Part shown: positions 1-9,680 of the stretch, one piece after another
How the letters are laid out: every line of letters begins with the position of its first letter
How positions within the stretch are numbered: position 1 is the first letter of the stretch
Notes under the pieces: generated by a model
The model's database searches: none
What the model was told of the DNA's origin: nothing
Seen by the model: the letters and a program-made list of their open reading frames with translations, nothing else
Program-made: the position numbers and the translations under genes
Assembly: GCA_029006735.1 (NCBI GenBank)
Contig: JAQXGN010000057.1
Span: 1 to 33,858, forward strand
DNA length: 33,858 nucleotides
Origin: Caryophanales bacterium
GTDB lineage: Bacteria; Bacillota_I; Bacilli_A; RFN20; CAG-449
Direction of reading: 5' to 3'

Positions 1-371
1 TCATATGGATATTTTTCATCCGTATTTTCTTCAACTGTAGTTTTTACTATATCTTCTCCAAGAAAACTATCTAATGCAGTAAAATACTCATTGAATTTTT
101 CTGCTTGTTCTTTTACGACTTGTTCTGAATCATCTTCTTTGTTTGAAGTTTTCTCCTCTTCATAAGTATTCCCTCTTACTGCTGATAATGTTCTTATCGC
201 TTTTGTGGTTACATTACTTCCTAATAACTTAACACTTGTTACTGCTCCTAGACCATATACATCATTTGGAGATGTTAAACCATTTGCTTTACTAGAACCT
301 CCACATGCAACCAATGTCAATGACATCCCCATAGATAAACATAAACCTATAAATAATAATTTCTTTTTCAC
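1..371 (-). CDS. Lipoprotein, C-terminus truncated by window edge
   Basis: Reverse strand from a GTG start with upstream GGAGGG reads MKKKLLFIGLCLSMGMSLTLVACGGSSKANGLTSPNDVYGLG...; signal peptide plus lipobox LVAC. Not in the ORF track because it runs off the edge. Confidence 0.85.
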   Translation of the reverse strand, partial: MKKKLLFIGLCLSMGMSLTLVACGGSSKANGLTSPNDVYGLGAVTSVKLLGSNVTTKAIRTLSAVRGNTYEEEKTSNKEDDSEQVVKEQAEKFNEYFTALDSFLGEDIVKTTVEENTDEKYPY

Positions 372-483
372 TTTATTTCCCTCCTTAGTGTTTATCAAGA
401 GATTTCTCCCTTTCACTATAATCAACAAAGTAAGTATCAAAAATGTTGGTAAAAAATATTTTTTTCTTATGAACGCATAAAAA

Positions 484-520
484 AATCCTCAACCATAAGC
501 AATCAGCATGGATGAGGATT
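484..520 (-). terminator. Intrinsic terminator downstream of nusG
   Basis: AATCCTCA...TGAGGATT stem followed on the minus strand by a T tract. Confidence 0.8.
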
Positions 521-536
521 AAAAAATATAATAGAA

Positions 537-1088
537 TTAAATCTTTTCAATTTCTGAGAATTTTACATCGATTGATTGAGGTCTTCCGAAGAAGATAATA
601 GAAACAGTTGCTTGACCAAGAGAAGAATCAATAGATTCAATTGTTCCATCAACGCCTTCAAATGATCCAGAAAGAATACGTACAAGATCACCAACACTGT
701 AATTTGAATACATATCTTCATCAACCATACCCATTCTCTTAAGAACTGGTTCAATTTGTTCTCTTGTAACAGGGAATGGTTTAGCGTGTCCACCTGAAGA
801 ACCAACGAATCCAGTAACGCCTGGAGTATTACGAACAATATACCAAGCTTCATCTGTCATAATCATTTCAACAAAGATGTAACCTGGATATAAGTTTTTC
901 ATCTTGGTTTTACCCGTTGGAACACCATCTCTAATAACTGGTACTTCATGTTCTGCGACTAAAATTCTAAAAATATAATCTTGTAAGTTTTGTGTTTCTA
1001 CACGTCTTTCAAGATTATCTTTAACCTTGTTTTCATGACCTGAATATGTATTGACAACATACCATTGTTTTTCAATTTTATATTCCAT
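537..1088 (-). CDS. nusG: Transcription termination/antitermination protein NusG
   Basis: WYVVNTYSGHENKVKDNL..., LYPGYIFVEM, NTPGVTGFVG, KOW-like C-terminus; ATG with GGAGGT SD; follows secE. Confidence 0.97.
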   Translation of the reverse strand: MEYKIEKQWYVVNTYSGHENKVKDNLERRVETQNLQDYIFRILVAEHEVPVIRDGVPTGKTKMKNLYPGYIFVEMIMTDEAWYIVRNTPGVTGFVGSSGGHAKPFPVTREQIEPVLKRMGMVDEDMYSNYSVGDLVRILSGSFEGVDGTIESIDSSLGQATVSIIFFGRPQSIDVKFSEIEKI

Positions 1089-1090
1089 AA

Positions 1091-1330
1091 TTACCTCCAA
1101 AATAACATAGAAATTAAGCGAACGCTTGATTCGGATGAACCAGCAAATTGGCCATCTAACATTTTTAATAATTGACCAACTAAAAGATCACTTAATGATA
1201 AAGCAATTGCTGAAACAACCATAACAATTAAAACAACACAAACAGAAGAAAGTAAGTCTTTTCTTGTTGGCCATCTAACCATCTTTGCTTGTTTCCATAC
1301 TCCTTGGAAATATTTTTTAATTTTATTCAT
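1091..1330 (-). CDS. secE: Preprotein translocase subunit SecE
   Basis: Short protein with VRWPTRKDLLSSVCVVLIVMVV motif and one TM; between rpmG and nusG. Confidence 0.93.
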   Translation of the reverse strand: MNKIKKYFQGVWKQAKMVRWPTRKDLLSSVCVVLIVMVVSAIALSLSDLLVGQLLKMLDGQFAGSSESSVRLISMLFWR

Positions 1331-1339
1331 AAGATCCTC

Positions 1340-1489
1340 CTATTTAGATTCTTTATGCATTGTCATCTCGCCACATTTTGGACAGAATTTTTTTAACTCT
1401 AATCTCTTAGATGCAGCTTCCTTTTTCTTAGTTGTAGTATAGTTTCTAGATAAGCATTTTGAGCATATTAAAATTATCTTCTCTCTCAT
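1340..1489 (-). CDS. rpmG: 50S ribosomal protein L33
   Basis: 49-aa [52 protein letters not shown] with two CxxC motifs; absent from the ORF track because of its length; upstream of secE as in Bacilli. Confidence 0.93.
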   Translation of the reverse strand: MREKIILICSKCLSRNYTTTKKKEAASKRLELKKFCPKCGEMTMHKESK

Positions 1490-1566
1490 CTAAATCACCA
1501 TCCTATTTTTTAACTTTGCGATAGAATAATAACACATTGATTTTGATAAGGCAATAGTAATAAATA

Positions 1567-2598
1567 CTAATTTATAAAATCATTAAAAATACTGTATTCT
1601 TTCAAATTGTCTAATGAAGGTTGACGTTTTTGATTTTCTATTTCATGAACTAATTTAATCGTTAAGTCATTTATTGGTGAAGGGATATTAACTTCTTTTG
1701 CATAAAAAGAAACTACTCCATTAATAGCATCGATTTCACATTTCTTTCCTTCTAGTAAATCTCTCAACATACCTGAATTTGTCTTCTTATGTTTTCTCAT
1801 TGCAAAAGGTATTAACATATATGATATTTTTTGTTTGAATTTATTAGAATAATCAAAGAATTTGACTATATCATTTCCTTGGATTGGTTCTATTTTAATA
1901 TTATGCGCTTTTGCTACATTTATTATCTCTTTAATCATATATTGAACTAATAATCTTGATTTTCTATTCTTCGCTACTGTTCCAAAAGGAACTCCTAAGA
2001 CTGCAGAAAGACCAGAAAAAGAAGAATTGATTAATAATTTAGTAAAGCGATCTCCAATAAAGTTTTCTGAAACATTCACTTTTCCCATCAAAGATAACAA
2101 TTTAATGATTTCATTAAAATGTTTCTTACTTCTTCCCTTTTCAGTTAATGCACCTAAAGTAAATTCAAATGTATCAGGTGTTGAAGTTACTTCTACTACT
2201 CCAGGTTGATTAATTCTTGCTCCCCAACCTATAATGCATCCGTATGTGTTATCTTCTCCAATTATCGAAGAAATTAATCTTTCAGGTAATCCATTTTGCA
2301 TTGTGCAAATTACACCATCATTATTAAGATGAGATTTTAACATTTTTACGACATTCTCATTATCAATTTGTTTAGTTAGCAAAAAAATAATATCGTATTT
2401 CCCATCCATTTCTTCAACAGTTAAAGCATTAACTTTTTGCGTAAAATTAATATGACCAATTATCTTTGCCCCATTTTGTTTTAAGATTTGAACATGTTCT
2501 TTATTACGATTAATTAGATCTATTTCAACATTAGCTTTTGAAATGAAGGCACCAAGTACTGTGCCTAAAGATCCTGCTCCATATATTGCTACTTTCAC
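1567..2598 (-). CDS. Ketopantoate reductase (PanE/ApbA) family protein
   Basis: N-terminal Rossmann GAGSLGTVLGAFISKA, QNGLPE motif, family-like C-terminal domain; GTG start. Confidence 0.85.
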   Translation of the reverse strand: MKVAIYGAGSLGTVLGAFISKANVEIDLINRNKEHVQILKQNGAKIIGHINFTQKVNALTVEEMDGKYDIIFLLTKQIDNENVVKMLKSHLNNDGVICTMQNGLPERLISSIIGEDNTYGCIIGWGARINQPGVVEVTSTPDTFEFTLGALTEKGRSKKHFNEIIKLLSLMGKVNVSENFIGDRFTKLLINSSFSGLSAVLGVPFGTVAKNRKSRLLVQYMIKEIINVAKAHNIKIEPIQGNDIVKFFDYSNKFKQKISYMLIPFAMRKHKKTNSGMLRDLLEGKKCEIDAINGVVSFYAKEVNIPSPINDLTIKLVHEIENQKRQPSLDNLKEYSIFNDFIN

Positions 2599-2665
2599 AA
2601 TTAATTCCTTCTTTCCTTATTAGAATTATGCGCTAAAATAAACAAAACAACAAGTCATATCTTCT

Positions 2666-3232
2666 TTACATTTTATTTGCATATGTTTTAATTTTCTTTC
2701 TTATTTTTTGAAGAACATTACTCACTTTTTTTCTCGAATAATTCTGTTTTTGAGAAATTTCATTATAAGAAAATCCCGCAATATACATTTTAAGGATTTC
2801 TTTCTCTACATCAGTAAAGTCATTTATTTGTTCAACAATTGAATAATAATCTATCTTTCTTTGAATATCATAATGTTCATCTTTAATTGAATCTTCTAAT
2901 AAATAATCATCATAAGGAAGATCAACTTTAAAAAGATTAATCTCAACCGAAGAAGAATGTTCCCTTAATACATTAGTTATCTCTCTAACATAAACAACAC
3001 TACTAAAAGAAAAAAATCCTCCATACCCTTGTACATAGCTATTCAATACTTTTAAAAATGATTTAATGTTCATTATCTTTATATCTTCATTACTGTATCC
3101 AATTCTAGTTAATAAAAATTCATATTTTTCTAATATTTTTCTCATTCTTTTATTAAAAATTGAAAAAAGGGAGTCAAACGCCTCCCTTTTACCTAATTTA
3201 ATATAATAAATGTATTCTTCCGTCTTCATCAT
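2666..3232 (-). CDS. Sigma-70 family factor, SigH-like
   Basis: C-terminal region 4 HTH FTDVEKEILKMYIAGFSYNEISQKQNYSRKKVSNVLQKIRKKI resembles SigH; ATGA overlap with rlmB; position between rlmB and rpmG matches B. subtilis sigH. Confidence 0.78.
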   Translation of the reverse strand: MMKTEEYIYYIKLGKREAFDSLFSIFNKRMRKILEKYEFLLTRIGYSNEDIKIMNIKSFLKVLNSYVQGYGGFFSFSSVVYVREITNVLREHSSSVEINLFKVDLPYDDYLLEDSIKDEHYDIQRKIDYYSIVEQINDFTDVEKEILKMYIAGFSYNEISQKQNYSRKKVSNVLQKIRKKIKTYANKM

Positions 3233-3954
3233 AATGGATTCCTTTTGTTATACACTTGCGCTAAAAGCAAGGCACATGCAACAGAAGCATTTAATGAATT
3301 AACATGTCCAACCATTGGGATTTTAACGATAAAATCCGAGTTCTTCAATAAAAGTGGAGAAATACCAAATCCTTCTGAGCCTATTATTAAAACTGTCTTC
3401 ATATTATAATCGACTTCACGATAATCAAGATTTGCCGATCCATCACTTGCAACAACCCAATAACCATTTTCTTTTAATTCTTTGATTGCTTGATTTAAAT
3501 TTGTAACCATAGCAACATCAACAAATTCAATTGCACCAGTTGATACTTTTGCAACTGTACCATTTAATTTAACGCTTCTATTCGCTCCAATGATAACTCC
3601 GTCTGCGCCAAAAGCATCTACACTACGTAATATTGCACCTAAATTATGTGGATCTTCAAGACTATCAAGAACAACAATACAAGGGTTTTCTTTATTATTT
3701 AATTTGTTTATTAATTGTTTTAAAGATAAATAAGTATATTCTTCTATTTCTGCAATAATTCCTTGATGATTGACATTACCAACTAAAGAATTTAATTCTC
3801 CACTAGATACAATCTTTGTTTTTATTCTTTTTTCTTTTAATAATTTTGAAATACGAGCATCTTGAAAATTACCGATTAAAAATACTTGTTTAATCGTTGT
3901 GTTGCGTTCTAACGCATTGGCTAATGTATTTTTACCATATATATAATTTTTCAA
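3229..3954 (-). CDS. rlmB: 23S rRNA (guanosine-2'-O-)-methyltransferase RlmB, TrmH/SpoU family
   Basis: YGKNTLANAL, DSLEDPHNLGAILRSVDAFGADGVI, IGSEGFGISPLLLKNSDFIVKIPMVGHVNSLNASVACALLLAQ. Confidence 0.95.
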   Translation of the reverse strand: MKNYIYGKNTLANALERNTTIKQVFLIGNFQDARISKLLKEKRIKTKIVSSGELNSLVGNVNHQGIIAEIEEYTYLSLKQLINKLNNKENPCIVVLDSLEDPHNLGAILRSVDAFGADGVIIGANRSVKLNGTVAKVSTGAIEFVDVAMVTNLNQAIKELKENGYWVVASDGSANLDYREVDYNMKTVLIIGSEGFGISPLLLKNSDFIVKIPMVGHVNSLNASVACALLLAQVYNKRNPL

Positions 3955-3970
3955 GATATGTCCCTCCTTA

Positions 3971-5311
3971 TTAAAGAATCTTTTTTTCTATAAGAGTTTT
4001 ACGATATTCATCTGCTGCTACAAAATCTTTATTTGTTCTTGCTTCAAGATATTTAGAATAAAGTAATTTATCATCTTCTGTTAAAATAACATTATTAAAT
4101 TCAAGTCCTAAAATATTAAACATCTTCTTTAAACTAAAATATTTAACTTTAATTAAATCTAAATCCATTGGCTTTGCTCTCAAAGCAACGTTTGATTCTT
4201 TAATTACTCGATATACTTCTGTTAATGCATTTGGAGTATTTAAATCATCACATAATGCTTTTAAAAAGCTTTCAACATCTAGTTCACCAGAATAATCATC
4301 AATTGATTGATCTGCTAGTTGTAATTGTACTGCTAACTTATTATATGTTTGTTCTAATTTATCTAATTCTTTTGCTGCAGAAAGAGCAAGTTCATCACTG
4401 AAATTAACTGGAGTTCTATAATATGAATTAACTAAGATATATCTAACTACATTTCCACCATAATGATTGATTAAATCTTTTGCTTGCTTAACATTACCTA
4501 AAGATTTTGACATTTTTACATTGTCAATATTAATAAATCCATTATGCATCCAATAGTTTGCAATCTTGTGTCCTTTTAAAGCTTCTTCTTGCGCTATTTC
4601 ATTTTCGTGATGAGGGAATTTTAAATCAAATCCTCCACCATGAATATCGATATGTCCATCTGGAATTAAAGAATTAATCATAACAACACATTCTGAGTGC
4701 CATCCTGGTCTTCCTTCTGACCAAGGAGAATCAAATTTGATTCCATCATCTGTTTTTTTCCAAAGAGCAAAATCCAGTGGTGATTCTTTTTTGCTATTTT
4801 CATCAATACGTGCACCTACTAATAAGTCTTCTTTTTTCATTTTTGATAAGCAACCATAGTCATCAATTTTGTTTACTCTAAAATAAACATCTCCATCAAT
4901 AACATAAGCAAACCCTTTTTTGACTAACTGATCGATAAAATCAATAATTAAATCCATAGTTTCTGTTACTCTAGGTTGATAATCGGGTTTTAAAGCATGG
5001 ACGTTTTCTCTATCTTCTTCAAAGGCGGCAATATATTTTTTCGCAATTTCTTTTTCGGAAATTCCTTCTAATTTTGCTTGTTTGATGATTTTATCATCAA
5101 TATCAGTAAAGTTTGAAATAAATGTTACTTTGTACCCTAATTCAATAAATAGTCTTCTCAAAACATCAAAGACTACAACTGGTCTCATATTTCCAAAATG
5201 AACATAATTATATACAGTTGGTCCACATACATAGCAAGAAACCTCGCCTTCTTTAATTGGGTGAAATGGTTCTATTTGATTTGTAAGGCTGTTATATAAT
5301 TTAATTTCCAT
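3971..5311 (-). CDS. cysS: Cysteinyl-tRNA synthetase
   Basis: CYVCGPTVYNYVHFGNMRP, GGFDLKFPHHENEIAQEEA, KMSKSLGN; internal ATG preferred (MEIKLYNSL). Confidence 0.98.
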   Translation of the reverse strand: MEIKLYNSLTNQIEPFHPIKEGEVSCYVCGPTVYNYVHFGNMRPVVVFDVLRRLFIELGYKVTFISNFTDIDDKIIKQAKLEGISEKEIAKKYIAAFEEDRENVHALKPDYQPRVTETMDLIIDFIDQLVKKGFAYVIDGDVYFRVNKIDDYGCLSKMKKEDLLVGARIDENSKKESPLDFALWKKTDDGIKFDSPWSEGRPGWHSECVVMINSLIPDGHIDIHGGGFDLKFPHHENEIAQEEALKGHKIANYWMHNGFINIDNVKMSKSLGNVKQAKDLINHYGGNVVRYILVNSYYRTPVNFSDELALSAAKELDKLEQTYNKLAVQLQLADQSIDDYSGELDVESFLKALCDDLNTPNALTEVYRVIKESNVALRAKPMDLDLIKVKYFSLKKMFNILGLEFNNVILTEDDKLLYSKYLEARTNKDFVAADEYRKTLIEKKIL

Positions 5312-5369
5312 ATTTAAAAATCCTTTCAATAAAAAATCAAAGATATTATATCATAATATTTTTTTATGA

Positions 5370-6029
5370 CTACTTATTTTTTACTATTTCTACAATATCG
5401 CTAAATTGTCTCAAAACATAATCAGGTTTGTATTGAAGTAGAAGTGAAATATCCCTAAACCCCCAAGTTACAGCCACTTTCTTAACTCCTAAATTATCTG
5501 CAGTTTTCATATCTGTGTCAGAATCACCAACATATAGAACTTCTTCCTTCTTTACAAATAATTCTTCAATTATATCATTTAAACTGGTTGGATCGGGTTT
5601 TAAAGGGACATTTATCCTTTGTCCTCGAACAATATCAAAAATAGATTCACCTAATAAGCTATTAATAATATATTTAGTATTCTCTTCAACTTTATTAGAT
5701 AATACTGCGATTTTACATCCTAATCGTTTTAACGCTAAAAGTCCTTCTTTTACACCATTATATGGTTTAGTATTATCTAGTTGATGGAGTCTGTATTGTT
5801 TAGAGAATTCTTTATAAACTTCTTCAATATCTTCATCATTAGCACTATATTTTGATAATGCACGTTTGCACAAAACTTTTGTACCTGAACCGATTAAACT
5901 CTTTGTCTCTTCTTTGTTAAAAGATATATCATATCCTCTATTCTTCATTGCTAAATTAATACTATTTGATAGATCTTGTAATGTGTCAATTAACGTTCCA
6001 TCAAGATCAAAAATAACTGCTTTAATCAT
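5370..6029 (-). CDS. HAD hydrolase, phosphoglycolate phosphatase-like
   Basis: VIFDLDGTLIDTLQD, AVLSNK, KPDP, YVGDSDTDMKTADNLG. Confidence 0.9.
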   Translation of the reverse strand: MIKAVIFDLDGTLIDTLQDLSNSINLAMKNRGYDISFNKEETKSLIGSGTKVLCKRALSKYSANDEDIEEVYKEFSKQYRLHQLDNTKPYNGVKEGLLALKRLGCKIAVLSNKVEENTKYIINSLLGESIFDIVRGQRINVPLKPDPTSLNDIIEELFVKKEEVLYVGDSDTDMKTADNLGVKKVAVTWGFRDISLLLQYKPDYVLRQFSDIVEIVKNK

Positions 6030-6034
6030 TTTTA

Positions 6035-6907
6035 TTATCTTCCTTTCTTAAAATCGTTTGGTATTTCACAAGTAATATCAATGTGTTTTCCATCTATTGG
6101 GTTGTCTAAAGATACATGATATGAATGTAGTGCAACTCTATCAATGTATTTTTTGCTTCCTCCATAAAGTGTATCTCCTAATAAAGGGTGTTTTAAATAA
6201 GACAAATGAACTCTAATTTGGTGCGTTCTTCCAGTTTCCAATCTACACTTAATTAAAGAATAATCTCTAAACGACTCAACTACCTCATAATGTGTGATAG
6301 ATTCTTTTGCCCCTTTTGAACCAACACTGACCCTATATTTATTAGAAACATGTCTATCTCTTCCTATAGGTAAGTTAATGGTATCTTTATCCTTTTTTAA
6401 TGCCCCAGTAACAAGTGCTAAATATTCTCTTACGATTTCATGAGTTTCAACTTGATGATTAAGTAAAGAGAATGTCAAAAAATCTTTCGCAAAAACAACA
6501 ATACCGCTAGTTTCAAAATCTATTCTATGAATATATCTAATTTCTCTATTAATTCCTTTAGATAAATAATAATTTGCAATATAATTCACTAAACATTCTT
6601 TATTAGAACCATCCGAATGAATCAATAATCTCGATGGTTTATTGACAATAATAATTTGTTCGTCTTCATATAATATTTCAATGCTTTTATTAATAGGAAT
6701 ACAGTTTATTTTCTCGCTAAAACCTATAGATAATATGTCGTTTTCTTTAACATTATATTCTAAATTAACTGGGTATGAATTAATAAAGATTTGTTTAGAT
6801 TTTCGTATTTCTTCTATTTTTGGTTTGCCAACATAAAAAGACTTTAAAACTTCTTTAATAGTAAAGCCTTCATATAATTTACCAATTACCAATTCTACCT
6901 TATCCAT
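6035..6907 (-). CDS. RluA-family pseudouridine synthase
   Basis: HRIDFETSGIVVFAKD (catalytic HRxD), ETGRTHQIRVHLSYLKHPLLGDTLYGG; S4-like N-terminus. Confidence 0.93.
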   Translation of the reverse strand: MDKVELVIGKLYEGFTIKEVLKSFYVGKPKIEEIRKSKQIFINSYPVNLEYNVKENDILSIGFSEKINCIPINKSIEILYEDEQIIIVNKPSRLLIHSDGSNKECLVNYIANYYLSKGINREIRYIHRIDFETSGIVVFAKDFLTFSLLNHQVETHEIVREYLALVTGALKKDKDTINLPIGRDRHVSNKYRVSVGSKGAKESITHYEVVESFRDYSLIKCRLETGRTHQIRVHLSYLKHPLLGDTLYGGSKKYIDRVALHSYHVSLDNPIDGKHIDITCEIPNDFKKGR

Positions 6908-6909
6908 AA

Positions 6910-7554
6910 CTACTCCCAATCAATCGGTGTTAAATTATTGCTTTGTAAAAAGTTGTTGATTTTACTAAATGGTTTTGAACCAAAGAATCCACGATAAGCA
7001 GATAAAGGTGAAGGATGCGCAGAAGTAATCACTAAATGATGTTCATTTGTAATAAAGGATTTTTTCTGAATAGCGTCATTCCCCCATAGTAAAAATACTT
7101 TAGGAGAATCATCCTTATTTAATTCTTCTATTACTCTAGTTGTAAAAATTTCCCAACCATGATTTCTATGTGATCCTGCTTCATGCTCTCTTACAGTTAA
7201 AACAGTATTTAATAAAAAGACTCCTTGTTTTGCCCAACTAGATAAATCGCCAGTTAATCTAGTAATTCCTAAATCATCATATAATTCTTTGTAAATATTA
7301 ATTAAGCTTTTTGGTAATGGTCTTCCATCAACAATAGAAAAAGCTAAACCATGAGCTTGAAATGGTTCATGATATGGGTCTTGTCCTAGAATTACAACTT
7401 TAATTTTATTGATATCATTAAATTTAAATGCATTAAAAATATCATCAAATGATGGATAGCACTTATGAGAATGATATTCATCACTAACATACTTCATTAA
7501 TTGAATATAATATTCTTTTTTGCTTTCTTCTACAATCAATTCTTCAAACGTCAT
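6910..7554 (-). CDS. ung: Uracil-DNA glycosylase, family 1
   Basis: VVILGQDPYHEPFQAHGLAFSI, FLLNTVLTVREHEAGSH, TSAHPSPLSAYRGFFGSKPFSKIN. Confidence 0.98.
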   Translation of the reverse strand: MTFEELIVEESKKEYYIQLMKYVSDEYHSHKCYPSFDDIFNAFKFNDINKIKVVILGQDPYHEPFQAHGLAFSIVDGRPLPKSLINIYKELYDDLGITRLTGDLSSWAKQGVFLLNTVLTVREHEAGSHRNHGWEIFTTRVIEELNKDDSPKVFLLWGNDAIQKKSFITNEHHLVITSAHPSPLSAYRGFFGSKPFSKINNFLQSNNLTPIDWE

Positions 7555-7781
7555 TTTTACTCACCAAATTAATTATAAATAAAAGAAATACATAAAAGAA
7601 GAAAATTAATTATATTATTAATTTTAGTTAATCAAAATATATATCGTTGTTTAAGACATTAATACATAAATTATTAATAATTTTCATATAAAATAGTGGC
7701 TTTTTATCGTAAAAATAGACTGTTAAATCAAATTATCAATTATCTATTTAAGTTGTATATAAAATAGTATAATATATAAAT

Positions 7782-8285
7782 ATGAAACAATTAGAATACA
7801 TACATGCGACGCATACGCTTAAACCCTTACTATATAAAACAACTGAAATACTAATATTAGGATCATTCCCAAGTGTCAAATCAAGGGAAAATGATTTTTA
7901 TTATATGCACAAGCAAAATAGATTTTGGAAAGTAATTGGTTCTTTACTTAATGAAGATTTATCTCAAGCATCCATAGAAGAAAGAACAAATTGTTTAAAA
8001 AAATATCGTATCGGTTTATATGATGTAATAGAGGAATGTGATATTATTGGTTCTTCTGATTTAAAGATAAGAAATGTTGTACCTGCAGATATTAATCGTA
8101 TCATAAAAGAACTCCCAATAAAATTAATAATAATTAATGGGAGTAAGGCGTATAGTCTTTTTAGTAAGTATTTTCCTACATTACGAGCAATAAAAATGCC
8201 ATCTACCTCACCCGCTAACGCATCATATTCACTAGATGACTTAATCGATAGATGGTCAGAATTAAAAAAATATATTAAAGAGTAA
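7782..8285 (+). CDS. UDG-superfamily DNA glycosylase, HDG/family-6-like (hypoxanthine/deoxyinosine)
   Basis: ILILGSFPSVKSRENDFYYMHKQNRFWKVIGSLL, GLYDVIEECDIIGSSDLKIRNVVPADI, IINGSKA, MPSTSPANA. Confidence 0.85.
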   Translation: MKQLEYIHATHTLKPLLYKTTEILILGSFPSVKSRENDFYYMHKQNRFWKVIGSLLNEDLSQASIEERTNCLKKYRIGLYDVIEECDIIGSSDLKIRNVVPADINRIIKELPIKLIIINGSKAYSLFSKYFPTLRAIKMPSTSPANASYSLDDLIDRWSELKKYIKE

Positions 8286-8991
8286 CTTTAGCAAGAAAAC
8301 TAGTTATATCACCATTGCATCCTTTGACATAAACCACATTATCTTTTTGATAAGAGAAAACTTTGATTTCTTCATCTTTTTTTAATTCATGCAAATAGTT
8401 AATCTCAAATTCTTTGATTTCTACATCCTGAAGTTCTTTTACACCCTCAATAATGTATTTAGCATATTTAGTATTATTTACATGCTTATTGTGATCTAAA
8501 TCAAAGTATGAGGTCCTAATAATATTTGGAGTGAGTTTAGAACAATCGAAATCAACTAATTTTTCAAATGGTTTACCATAGGAAGGAGGATTATTATAAT
8601 CTTCAATATTAGAAAACAAATCATTAATCTTCAATATTCTTCTTGTAGTAGCATCGCATACAATCCATTGAGAAACTCCATGAAGGCACAATTCATCTTG
8701 TTCATTATACATTTCATAATATCTATAAGAATCTATTCTAGATGGTTTAGTAGGCCATGTTTTTATTGTAACACTAGTATGCTCTAGTGGTTGTTTCAAG
8801 ATAGTGAAACGCGTTTTTAAAACAATCCAAATTTTATTATCTTTTTTTAAATCATCAAACCCAATGTTTATTAAATTCGCATGTTTCCCTGCAACATCTT
8901 GGAATAAATCTAATACACAATCAGGCAAAATATTATCGTATGAATCAAAGTCACTAATTCTAAGTCTAAATATATCTTTTAATTCATTCAT
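8275..8991 (-). CDS. Acyl-ACP thioesterase family protein
   Basis: Double hot-dog layout: ISDFDSYDNILPDCVLDLFQDVAGKHA, WIVLKTRFTI, TSYFDLDHNKHVNNTKYAKYIIEG. Confidence 0.85.
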   Translation of the reverse strand: MNELKDIFRLRISDFDSYDNILPDCVLDLFQDVAGKHANLINIGFDDLKKDNKIWIVLKTRFTILKQPLEHTSVTIKTWPTKPSRIDSYRYYEMYNEQDELCLHGVSQWIVCDATTRRILKINDLFSNIEDYNNPPSYGKPFEKLVDFDCSKLTPNIIRTSYFDLDHNKHVNNTKYAKYIIEGVKELQDVEIKEFEINYLHELKKDEEIKVFSYQKDNVVYVKGCNGDITSFLAKVTL

Positions 8992-8992
8992 A

Positions 8993-9670
8993 TTAATTTG
9001 TCCTCATTAAACTTCTTAACTTATTTAAAGACGGAATAATTATTGCTCCAATAGCATTTCCAAGCGTAATATACACAAGATTTAGCGATAAAACTCCATT
9101 AAATGGCGAATATGCAGACGTTAAGAAAACTTGAATTGTTGTTTCCTCTAATCCAATAATAGAAATAAGGCAAGATGCTAAAATAACAGAGCCAAATCTT
9201 GCAATTGGTTGCTCTGCTTTTTTATATGTATTAACAGCTAAATAAATAATAATACCTGTTAAAATCGAAATTAAAAATATAGATATCATATCATCATTAG
9301 ATTTAACTTCCATTATTTCTTTTAATGCCAAATAAAACTTTGATGTATCTTTTAATAGTCTTGTTCCTTTTAAAGTTATTCCTATAACAAATGCTCCAAG
9401 ATAATTACCAAACCATGATAATACAATTTCCAAAATATATAGAGCATTTTCTTCTAATAGATAACCCATTTTAGCACTAAATAAATTATAGCCATACAAT
9501 AAAACCATCATTAATCCGAAACTTGATAATAAAGCACCAGCAACTTCATGAGAAATAGCTTTAAATCCAATATAAGCAACTCCGCCTAAAGAAATCATTA
9601 CACCTGCTAAAAATGCTGATAATAATACTTTTAAGTATCTGATAACAACAATTTTCCAATTAATCTTCAT
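8993..9670 (-). CDS. Formate/nitrite transporter (FNT) family protein
   Basis: Six-TM FNT pattern: FLAGVMISLGGVAYIG, GYNLFSAKMGYL, NYLGAFVIG, SCLISIIGLEETTIQVFLTSAY, NLVYITLGNAIGAIIIP. Confidence 0.85.
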   Translation of the reverse strand: MKINWKIVVIRYLKVLLSAFLAGVMISLGGVAYIGFKAISHEVAGALLSSFGLMMVLLYGYNLFSAKMGYLLEENALYILEIVLSWFGNYLGAFVIGITLKGTRLLKDTSKFYLALKEIMEVKSNDDMISIFLISILTGIIIYLAVNTYKKAEQPIARFGSVILASCLISIIGLEETTIQVFLTSAYSPFNGVLSLNLVYITLGNAIGAIIIPSLNKLRSLMRTN

Positions 9671-9680
9671 ATTATCCTCC

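Noticed and set aside
205-480. 91-aa plus-strand ORF
   Set aside because: Antisense to the minus-strand lipoprotein start and its upstream region; no SD and low-quality composition.
563-853. 96-aa minus-strand ORF
   Set aside because: Out-of-frame shadow within nusG.
5515-6051. Plus-strand ORFs in the gph region
   Set aside because: Antisense to a clear HAD hydrolase; no independent support.
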